From Leptolyngbya iicbica LK (GTDB taxonomy: Bacteria; Cyanobacteriota; Cyanobacteriia; Phormidesmidales; Phormidesmidaceae): a stretch of 64,000 nt of DNA. Made by a program: the position numbers and the translations under genes. The stretch lies in contig NZ_QVFV01000002.1 in the NCBI RefSeq assembly GCF_004212215.1, positions 606,482 through 670,481 on the forward strand, written 5' to 3'. The notes under the pieces were generated by a model. It ran no database searches. It was not told the DNA's origin and saw only the letters and a program-made list of their open reading frames with translations. Position 1 is the first letter of the stretch; the number at the start of each line of letters is the position of its first letter. Shown here piece by piece: positions 35,264-44,900 of this stretch.

Positions 35264-36990
35264 AGGCTTTTACTGAACAGCCTGCAACCTTGGCGCAAAC
35301 GAATCCAGCTGCTAGCGAGTCTATTTCCCAACTGGCTTCCTCACTTCAGTCCCGCAATGGCCTGATTTTGCTGGGCTGCTGCTTGCTGGTGGGGGTCTTG
35401 ACGCTGTTAGGAGATCGCAAAAATGGCAAGTTAGCCACCAGTCGTTTCGGCAGCGCCAAAGAAAAAGGAGCCGCTCGTCAGCGAGCTGTGAAACAACTGG
35501 CGGCGCGGAAACACAATGCGGTTTCCCTCTACATCGGCAAACCTCAACGCCCGAAAGATGCCCGGTCAATTTACCTGCCGGATTTACAACGAGGTGTTGC
35601 TGTTTGTGGGGGACCGGGTTCAGGTAAAACCTTCAGCGTCATCGATCCGTTAATTCGCTCTGCGCTGGAGCAAGGATTGCCGGTCGCTCTCTACGACTTC
35701 AAATATCCGACTCAGAGTGCTCGCCATGCGGCCTATGCGGCTAAGTTGGGCTACCAGGTGCATGTTCTGGCTCCCGGTTTTCCGGAATCCGGAGTGTGTA
35801 ATCCCATCGATTTTCTCCGCAGCGAGTCCGATGCGGAGATGGCGCGGCAGATCGCCACGGTGCTGAACAAGAACTTTCGGCTGATGACCCAAAGCAGCGA
35901 GGACGGCTTCTTTGCCGCTGCGGGCGATCAGCTCACCGAAGCCCTGCTCATGCTGGCGAAGTCAACTGAATATCCCGACATCATGACCGCTCAAGCAGTG
36001 CTGGGGTTGACGAATCTGGGAAATCGCATCGCCGCTGCCAAGGACATGAACAGTTGGATTCGCGTGTCGTTTAACCAGCTGATTGGCGTGAAAGATGCGG
36101 AGAAAACCGCCAGTGGCATCGTCGGCAGTGCCAGCGAAACCTTCACTCGGTTCATGAAAGAAGGCGTCTTGGGCAGCTTCTGTGGTCGCACGTCCATTCC
36201 CCTGGAGTTAAGCGGTAAGCAGCTGCTGATCTTCGGGATGGATCGGGAGCGGCGGGACGTAGTCGGTCCCTTAGTGGCAACCGTCCTGCACATGATCGTC
36301 ACCCGCAATGTCGCCCAGCGACGGCAAGACCCGCTAATTGTCGCGATCGACGAACTGCCGACGCTGTACCTGCCAACCCTCGTGCAGTGGCTGAACGAGA
36401 ACCGTGAGGATGGGCTGTCCGTCATCCTGGGCTTTCAAAACCTCGTGCAGCTGGAGAAAACCTACGGGCGCGAATTAGCACGGGCCATCCTCGGGGCCTG
36501 TGCCACCAAGGCCATCTTCAATCCCCAGGAGTATGAAGCGGCTCGCATGTTCTCCGACTTTCTAGGGGACGAAGAGATCCGCTACAAGCAGAAATCTCGC
36601 AATCGCGGTGGCGGCAAATCCAGCACCACGATTTCTGAGCAGGAACGCACCCGCAAGTTGTTTGAACCGAGCCAGTTTCTGCGGCTGCCCCAAGGAAAGT
36701 GCGTCCTGATCAATCCGGGCTTTGTGTCTAGAGGGGAAGCCGCTATCCCGATTCGACAGACCATCAAGATTCCGAAGGCGGATCTGCAGGCGACAGCGGC
36801 CAGTGAAGCGCTCTGGACCAAGATTCAAACTCGCCTCCTGCAGCGCAGTCCGCAACGAGTCCCCACCACAGAAGACCTGGAGCGACGGCGGCAGCTAGTG
36901 GAATCGATGCTGCCGGAGCCCCCCGCCCCCGTTAATTCCGCCTATCCTGACCCCGCTGATCTGATCGACAAGTACGGCAGTTTGCTTTAG
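35260..36990 (+). CDS. VirD4/TraG coupling protein
   Basis: The 576-residue protein has one N-terminal membrane helix (NGLILLGCCLLVGVLTLLG) and a TraG/VirD4-type ATPase. Walker A is GGPGSGKTF near residue 117, followed by ALYDFKYPTQSARHAAYAA. Walker B is LIVAIDELPTLYLP near 360, then SVILGFQNLVQLEKTYG. It recruits the DNA substrate and feeds it to the T4SS. Its presence argues for conjugation rather than protein secretion, although no relaxase was recognised in the window. Confidence 0.9.
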   Translation: MKAFTEQPATLAQTNPAASESISQLASSLQSRNGLILLGCCLLVGVLTLLGDRKNGKLATSRFGSAKEKGAARQRAVKQLAARKHNAVSLYIGKPQRPKDARSIYLPDLQRGVAVCGGPGSGKTFSVIDPLIRSALEQGLPVALYDFKYPTQSARHAAYAAKLGYQVHVLAPGFPESGVCNPIDFLRSESDAEMARQIATVLNKNFRLMTQSSEDGFFAAAGDQLTEALLMLAKSTEYPDIMTAQAVLGLTNLGNRIAAAKDMNSWIRVSFNQLIGVKDAEKTASGIVGSASETFTRFMKEGVLGSFCGRTSIPLELSGKQLLIFGMDRERRDVVGPLVATVLHMIVTRNVAQRRQDPLIVAIDELPTLYLPTLVQWLNENREDGLSVILGFQNLVQLEKTYGRELARAILGACATKAIFNPQEYEAARMFSDFLGDEEIRYKQKSRNRGGGKSSTTISEQERTRKLFEPSQFLRLPQGKCVLINPGFVSRGEAAIPIRQTIKIPKADLQATAASEALWTKIQTRLLQRSPQRVPTTEDLERRRQLVESMLPEPPAPVNSAYPDPADLIDKYGSLL

Positions 36991-37000
36991 GAGGTGCTTT

Positions 37001-37402
37001 ATGACATCCCATCTTCAAATCCTCGAACAATTTCTAGCTCAAACTCTGAGCGCAAAGCTTTCCGCTGAAACGCTGGCGGCGTTAATGGAGCATCCCGAGA
37101 TCGCCGCTGAGTTGCTACCCGTGTTTGATCAGCTGCCTTTCGCGGATGATTACGTGCCCCGCGCGATCGCCGTGCTCTTTGATGATGTCACCGTTTTGGA
37201 GTGGCAGGACGGTCAGACGACCTATCAATGTCCTCACGTTGCCGCCGACTATCAGCCGGAACTGGTGGAGTGGCTGATCGATGGTGAAACCGCCTATTTC
37301 TCCGTGCAGGGGCGGGAAGTAATTAACCGTCTTCCAGCTGTCCCGCAACTCAATCTCGAAACCCTAAAAGCAATGGAGGAAAGCTCATGCAAGCCGTTGT
37401 AA
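37001..37402 (+). CDS. Hypothetical protein of the transfer operon
   Basis: The 133-residue soluble protein has a helical N-terminus (LQILEQFLAQTLSAKLSAET) and a C-terminal beta-rich half ending PQLNLETLKAMEES. No family was recognised. A strong GGAGG lies just before the ATG. It overlaps the next gene by 16 bases, which suggests coupled translation. Confidence 0.65.
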   Translation: MTSHLQILEQFLAQTLSAKLSAETLAALMEHPEIAAELLPVFDQLPFADDYVPRAIAVLFDDVTVLEWQDGQTTYQCPHVAADYQPELVEWLIDGETAYFSVQGREVINRLPAVPQLNLETLKAMEESSCKPL

Positions 37403-38910
37403 ATCCGGGCGAAGCTAAACAAATTGAGCAAGACTATGCTCATACGACCCTCGCCTCCAGCGAAATCGCTGCTGTGACTGCTCAATCTACAGCAGAGGTA
37501 GTTCAGTCGTTTATCCAGATGCTGCGCGATCGCCTCCAGGCTGCCCGAAAACAGGAAAAAGCAGAAGCCCAAACGGATGAACTATGGGACGGATTAGACG
37601 AGTTGCCACAAGACACTCCGGAACCCATTGAAATCAAAATGGGGCGCGAAATTGTCTACCGGGAAGGTTATGCCGATAAAGACCCGATTGATAAGCTCAG
37701 TCTCAATAAGTTGCAGCTGTTGCAAGCTGCTATTGATACTTCTCAGCAAGCGGATACACAACCGACTACAGAGACGAAAGGGACGATCAATATTAAAACT
37801 GGAGACGAGTTGGTTTACCGTCTGAGCAAGGGGGCTGTAGAAGTAAATCACCTGCATCCTGACAGTGCTAACCAACAGGAAGATCCAGCTCCAGAAGTCA
37901 ATCAAAGTCCGGTCGAAATAGCGGACGTTTCTCGGACGCCGTCACCCCAAGCCCCTGAATCATCTGAAACCAAAGGAGTTGAGACGCTTTCATCTCGAAT
38001 AGAATCAGCTGTGCCCCCGTCTGTAACGACACTAGAACCGACTATCCCAGCTCAACCACTAAAGCTGCACTCTCCTAACGTCGTTTCCATCCTGGATGTC
38101 TTAGATCGCCAAAACCAACAGGTTGTCGAAACTGCTACCCGGCAATGGATGCAGCAAACGACTCGGGTCATGCGGCGATCGTCCCAGCAGCTGACCGATA
38201 AGGTTGTGGCGATCGCCGCCAATATTCGCAGTCGTCAGGTCGCCTCCACAGCAGTAGATTTGCTTCAGAAATATGGTGTCTCTGCCAGGGCTGCCAGAGG
38301 AATCTATCAGGCGGAGAAATATACCCTCAGCGCCAAAGGTCGCATGGTCACCCTCACTGATCGCGAAGGTACGGAACTGATGATGTTCCGCAAGACCCGC
38401 TGGGGGCTGGATATCCTCAAGAACGACATGGCCGCTTCCCAGGAAGCCGATTTCTTGACAGCGCGACAGCAGATTCAAATCCAAGGACTAGACGGGATTT
38501 CTTCGGAACCGCCGCTGCGATCGCGGCAGTTGGGCAATCTTGCTCCGGCAGGCGATCGGGGACTGACTCGTGATTTGACCGCCCTCGCCCTGGCCAAAAC
38601 CGCTCGCAAACTGTTGGATGTCACCGGCAGTCGGCCCAACGTCCAGGGCAAGCGCATCTTTCAGGGCGGCAGCCAGTACCGCATTGAAGAAACCCCCAAT
38701 AGCCTCAAGCTGCAGGCGGCTGAGCGGGGCAACATCCTCAGCATCGACAACGGCAAAATCAAGTCGGAGTTGACGCCTCAGGACGTTACCTACTTCCGGT
38801 TCATCGACCGAGAACTCAGCCAGGACTTGAAGCTGCACGCTCCCGCGACGGTGACCCCGCTCCATCGTCAGCAACGCCGTCCACCTCTGGAACTCGCAGT
38901 GGGTGAGTAG
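37387..38910 (+). CDS. Large hypothetical protein of the transfer operon
   Basis: The 507-residue soluble protein begins with a helical region. The short pattern IEIKMGREIVYREGY / INIKTGDELVYRLSK appears twice (about 78-92 and 137-151), and an acidic, Pro/Ser-rich spacer follows (about 155-225). The C-terminal half (about 230-500) is a structured domain with MQQTTRVMRRSSQQLTDKVV, GRMVTLTDREGTELMMFRKT and RIFQGGSQYRIEETPNSLKL. I do not recognise it. Its place between VirD4 and the polyvalent protein is where relaxosome genes often lie, but no HUH or other relaxase motif is visible. Confidence 0.6.
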   Translation: MQAVVNPGEAKQIEQDYAHTTLASSEIAAVTAQSTAEVVQSFIQMLRDRLQAARKQEKAEAQTDELWDGLDELPQDTPEPIEIKMGREIVYREGYADKDPIDKLSLNKLQLLQAAIDTSQQADTQPTTETKGTINIKTGDELVYRLSKGAVEVNHLHPDSANQQEDPAPEVNQSPVEIADVSRTPSPQAPESSETKGVETLSSRIESAVPPSVTTLEPTIPAQPLKLHSPNVVSILDVLDRQNQQVVETATRQWMQQTTRVMRRSSQQLTDKVVAIAANIRSRQVASTAVDLLQKYGVSARAARGIYQAEKYTLSAKGRMVTLTDREGTELMMFRKTRWGLDILKNDMAASQEADFLTARQQIQIQGLDGISSEPPLRSRQLGNLAPAGDRGLTRDLTALALAKTARKLLDVTGSRPNVQGKRIFQGGSQYRIEETPNSLKLQAAERGNILSIDNGKIKSELTPQDVTYFRFIDRELSQDLKLHAPATVTPLHRQQRRPPLELAVGE

Positions 38911-38913
38911 GCA

Positions 38914-41900
38914 ATGGAGATGGCACATCAGCCGGAACTGGTGGAATTCTTTGCCCGTCACTTCGGGACTGGGGGGAGCTTTGCCACGATCACCCAGGCT
39001 CGCAAACACGCGGCTGAGGTGTTGGGTGAGCCGGTGCTTCCGGGTACGGCGCTCGCTAAGCAGGTGGATGAAGCTGTTGAAGCGGGGGTGGTGAGAACTG
39101 CTCAGGCGATTCTCCAAACTACAGCGACCATTTACGACATTTATGATCGGCTGGTAGATTTGCACGATCGCCAACCGGCCCTTAATGTCCGTTCCTCCAC
39201 CAGTGTCTTACAGCAGGCGTACAGCACCCCCATCCCTATTGCGTTTCTGGCCTCATCCTTAGCGGGGATTACTTCAGATACTACTGTCTACGAACCCACC
39301 GCTGGTCATGGCGCATTACTACTGGGAACGAACCCTGCAAAGGTTACCGTCAATGAACTCAATCCAGAGCGGGCCGCTGACCTGCGGGCTCAGGGTTATA
39401 CCGTCACTCAGTTCGACGCCACTGAGTATCAACCCGACCAGCGCCATGATGTCGTCATCGCCAATCCTCCCTTTGGGGCCGTGCGAGATGAACAGGGGCA
39501 ACGCCAACGCTTTGCTCTACCCGGCAATCGACGAGGGACGACACAAATTGATCAGGCGATCGCCTTCCAGGCGCTCAAGGCAATGAAAGCAGATGGCCGC
39601 GCGGTGCTCATCATGGGCGGCAAGCTAGGGGAAGAGGAGGGCCTGCGCTCTGACCGGTACAACACCCTGGAAAGTCGAGGATTCTTCTATCCGCTCTATC
39701 AGCAGTACCGCGTCATCCAGCACTTTTCCATCTCGGGTGAGCTGTATCGCAAACAAGGTGCTGGCTTTCCCATTGATGTCATGGTGATTGCCGGACGAGG
39801 GCGCTCCGAACGCCCCTTACCGGCAGCCGTTGTCCCACCGATTTACACGTCCTTTGCTGAACTCAAGAAACTGATTCCCCATGAGAGATTACGCCACCCA
39901 TCCCCCCACCGACCAGGACTACGAGAGCTACAGCCTGATTTGGAAACCCCAGACAACGGGCGACCAGGGCTTATTCCTGGTGCGGGTGCCTCCCGAGCTG
40001 ACGCTCCTAACCGAAGCGCTCTACGAGCACCTGATGAGTCTGCGGGTGCGGTGGATGATTCGCACCTGGATGGACGAAGCCGGGGAGACCCAGCCAGAGA
40101 CCGCTCACCGCCTCGCCCAAGCCCTACAAATTCTCTATTCTCAGCAGATGCCGCCGTTGCTGTATCTCCCCAGCACTCAGGAACTGCGCCCTCTGTCGGA
40201 ATGGGCCGAGGACTGGAGCGAAACCCTCGTTCATCACAACGAAACTCTGAGAACCCGCTTCGACCGGCAGAACGGTTGGAGCTTCCCGATCAGCGTACAA
40301 CTCCCCAGCGATCCCCCGATCCAGCAGGCGTGGCAAACGGAACACAACGAGGAGATGACCTTGGAAACCTGGCTGAGTTATCTGACCGCCGAGATGAGTT
40401 GAGGCAATTGCCTGTGGCCACTCCAGAACCCGCTCCCAAAATCGAAACTCAAGTCCACAACATGCCCTATGTGCCTCGCAGTCAGGGCACGTCACCGAAG
40501 ACGCTGATTCCGGCTAACATGGCCGCTGCGGCTCAGGTTGCCCTCCAGCGGGTAGAGCAAACGCATGGGAACATCGATGAATTTGTCAGTCAGCGGTTGG
40601 GTTATGACTCCAAAGCAGCGATGTGGCAGGTGCTCTACGCCGAGCAGATCGATTCTTTGGCGCTAGCCTTTGATCAGCGCGATCGCGGCAAGATTTTCCT
40701 CAACGGTGACCAGACGGGTAATGGCAAGGGACGATTTGGAGCCGCCAATCTAATTGATGCCCGGCGGCAGGGGTACATCCCCATCTTTGTCACCCGCCAG
40801 CCCGACCTGTACAACGCCATGATGAATGACCTGGCGGACATCGGTAAACCAGGATTCACTCCGTTTCTAACCAACAACAACCTGACCTTACGCCTAGATG
40901 ACGGTCGCGTACTCAAGACGGGGAGCAGTGCTGAGCAGGAAACCGAAATGCGCCGTCTGGTGCAGCAGGGGGATCTGGGGCAGGGCTATGGGGCCATCTT
41001 CACCACTTACAGCCAACTGCAAACCATCAAGAATAAGGAACCCCTGCGCCGCCAGTTCTTTCGTGCTTTAGCTCCCAGAGCCATCTTTGTCTTCGATGAA
41101 TCCCATGAAGCCGGAGGCAGTACCGGACAATCCCAGTCCTGGAAAACCAGCGGCCCGCCTAATCGGTCGGAGTTCGTGCGGGAGCTAATCGACCACTGTG
41201 CCGGAGCGGTGTTTATGAGCGCGACTGCGACCAAGGATCCGGCAGTGATGGACCTCTATGCCCGTCGCAGTGATGCCATGCAGGCGGTTTCCAGCCTGGG
41301 CAGCTTGGCGCGGAGTCTTCAGGCCGGGGGCATTCCCCTGCAACAAATGATGGCCACCAAGTTTGTCGCCTCGGGTCAACTGCTGCGCCGGGAGCGGTCT
41401 TTTGAAAACATCTCCTTCGTGGCTCAGGTGGTGCCGGTGGATCGGGAGGTGGCGGATGGCATTGCCGCCATCATGCGGTCAGTGGATGCCTTTGACCGGG
41501 CCAAAGTGGCTGCATTAACCGATCTGCGAAAGGACTTAAAGCAGCAAGCCAAGCAGTTGGGCTTGGACAATGCCGTGGGACAGGTGGGCGTGCATTCCAC
41601 CAACTTCACCTCCCTGATGCACAACGCCATCGACCAGGGATTGCTCTGTCAGAAAGCTGAAGCCAGCGTACAGTCGGCAATTCAAGCCTTACAAAACGGA
41701 GAAAAGCCTCTGATTGCAGTAGCGTCCACGATGGATGCCTTCATTGACTGGTACGCCAAAGACAATGGTTTAGAACCGGGGGATGAACTCGACATCTCCT
41801 TCGGTGATGTTTTGGGGCGCTATCTGGAGCGATCGCGCGATGTCGTGCTGAAAGACTTTGAGGGGCTGCAGAATCGCCGCCGCCTGACTGATGAGGAGCT

Positions 41901-44900
41901 AGGAGCCGATGGGGTGGCGGCTTACGATGCCGCCCGAGAGCTGATTGCCGACACCGATCTGTCCAACGTACCCCTCAGTTCCATTGACTACATCAAATGG
42001 CGACTGCACCAGGAAGGCTACACCGTCGATGAAGTCACGGGCCGCAAAAACATCGTGGAATACGGTACTGATCGCCAAATGACCTATGGTCGCCGCTCCA
42101 GCCAGGAAACGAAGCCCCAGGGCAAGATCGAGGTCGTCAATCGCTTCAACCATGGGCAATTGGATGTGGTGATTCTGAACCGTTCTGGTTCTACCGGCAT
42201 CAGCCTCCATGCCTCCGAGAAGTTCGCCGACCAGCGTCCCCGTCACATGATTGTGGCCCAGGCCGAGCGAGACATTAACCAGGTGATGCAGATGTTGGGG
42301 CGGGCCAACCGCTTTGGTCAAGTGGTGGAACCGCGCTTCACGCTGCTGATGTCTGACCTGCCTGCGGAGAAGCGGCTGGGGGCACTGCTGGCCAAAAAGA
42401 TGGCTTCCCTCAACGCTAATACCACCGCGTCTCGCGATTCGGATCTGTCTGTCACCAACGTGGTGGACTTCATGAACATCTATGGGGAAGCGGTAGTACA
42501 GGAGATTTTGGAAGACGACCCAGAACTGCAAGCGCGACTGGCCTTTCCCGCCGAAAATCTTCAGGGCAGTTCCGATATCGAATTGATTAGCCGGGTAACC
42601 GGGCGGATTCCTCTGCTGCCCATCGAAGAGCAGGAGGCCCTCTACAGCCTAATTGAGTCCGAGACTCAAGACCTGATTGCCCAGAAACAGGCGATGGGGG
42701 AAAACGTCCTGTCAGCGGAACAGTTGGATCTCGATGCCCGGACGATCGCTCGCATGGAGGTGATTCCCGACGACAGTGGTATCCGCAATGAATTCACCGG
42801 GCCAGTGTACCTGGAAGTGGTGGACGCCAAGATTCCAGTGAAGCCCCTCACCCAGTTGCAGGTGATGAATACGGTACGAGAGGTGCTGGGGATGGCAGCC
42901 ATTAAAACGGTCACTGACCACGACTTTGATCAGGTGCAGGCTCTGGCAGAACAGCGGGCAGCAGCCACCTTGCAGGATCTTCAGCAGCAGTTGCAGACCT
43001 ATCGTCACCGCACGATGCTGACGAAGAAAACGCCAGAAGCCCGAGGCAAGTTGAGCGATCGCCTCGCGAGTCAACTCGACCAGATTACCGACATCCTGAC
43101 CAGGTTTCCTCCCGGCACTCCAGTGCAACTCGTCTCGGAGCAGAGTCACATCGTCTATGGCGTGGTGGCTAATGTCTGGCAAAGGGGGCGGCAGGGCAGT
43201 CCGGCTGCCCCGACCAACTGGCGACTTCAGGTGCTCACCGACAACCATTCCCGTCAGATTACCTTTCCCCTCTCCAAGGTCAACACGAATAAGGACAACT
43301 CGGTAAGTCTCCTGCCTCAAGCGACGAACTGGGACGGGATGGACATCTACACCGCCTTTGACCACAAGCAAGCCCAGCAGCGGCGGGAAGCACAGATCTT
43401 CACCGGCAATCTGCTGCGAGCCTTCGAGAAATATCCTCGGGGTCAGTTCCTCAACTACACCGACCACCAGAGGTGTATTCGCCAAGGGCTGATGATGCCT
43501 GCGGGCTTTGATATTGAAGAATCTTTGCGGGCTGAACCGGTCGCCTTTCGCGAACCGTATCAGGTGAAGGCGTTTCTGACAGAAGTTACCGGGAACAAGG
43601 GGGTGGTGAAGACCCTGGATGAGTTTCTGGTGATCAAAACTCAGGCGGCAGCGCGGCTCGGAGGCAGTCAGGCCCACGGCTTCGTGTTACAGACGCCCAA
43701 GGCCACTAGCGTGGGTGGGCAGTATTTTCTGGATCAGGACATTCTGGCGGCGGTGGGTTCAGATTTCTACTCGGTGTCAGACCGGATGGAAGCAGTGGTG
43801 CCCGCCGATCGCATCGACCAAGTGCTAGCAGTGGTGATGCAGGAAAAGAAGCTCACTCTAGCGGCCTTCGATTTCAAGGATCAGGCGCGGACCTACCTGG
43901 GCGAAGCCTTGCCGACTTTGGAATTGGTGGAGTCCAATACCTTTGCGGAACGGGGTGACTATGTGCCCTATGTACCGGAACCGACCCCGCAAACCCGCGA
44001 GCAGTTGGAAAATCTGTTTGTGGAGCCAGCCGAGGCACAGCCTGTCGAGTCTGGAGATCAGAGCGAGTCTGACCGGAACATGAGCTCGGCTCAAGACATA
44101 GAAGTAGAGACCACATCAAGCGCTCCGGCTCCCTCACAGCCCCACCTTGAGCATCCCATTCCACAACCGGATCTCTCTCGGAATACTCCGCGCATTGCCC
44201 TCCTGAAGGAACAGACTGGTGGCGCTGAGAAGCAGGTGGCCAAATTTCTGCACGCTGCTGGATTAGCTGAAGCCGTCTTGCAGGGCGAAGACTTTCACTT
44301 GCACATCGAGAATGAGCCCTACATTCCCCTGGTGGTGGAGCGTCACGGCGACCAACTCTACTTCACCCACTACCTGACCCAGAACGGTGACATGTTCATC
44401 GACACCGAAATGGTGTTGGGTATTGCCAAAGGAGGATACCTAACTCTACAAGAAACCGCTGTGCAGTCTTTTGGCGGAGAGTTTCGTAGTTGCGATCGCG
44501 GTTTTGCTCTCCTCTTTGCCCGCAACATCAACCATCAGGACTTTGCAGAAGCTGCCAGAGTGCAGGTAGAGCAACCTCAGGAAGAAGAGCAGCTTGCAGC
44601 AGCGGAGGGGCAACTGTCGGATAAGCGAGTTGAGGACAACCAGCAGGCGTTCCATGCCGATGTCCAGCAATATTTGGCAGTCAAAAATCAGCATCCTGAG
44701 ACACTTGTGCTGGTGCAAACGAGCGATCGCCGTTTTTACGAAACTTTCTTTGACGATGCTCAGCAGGTAGCCCAAACCCTTGACCTGATTCTCACCAGCC
44801 AGACATCCACAGAACCCGATGCTGAGCAGATTCCAGCAGCCGGTTTCCCGGTGCCAAGTCTGGCGAGGTATCTGGAGCCGCTGAAGCAAGTGAGTGGGGT

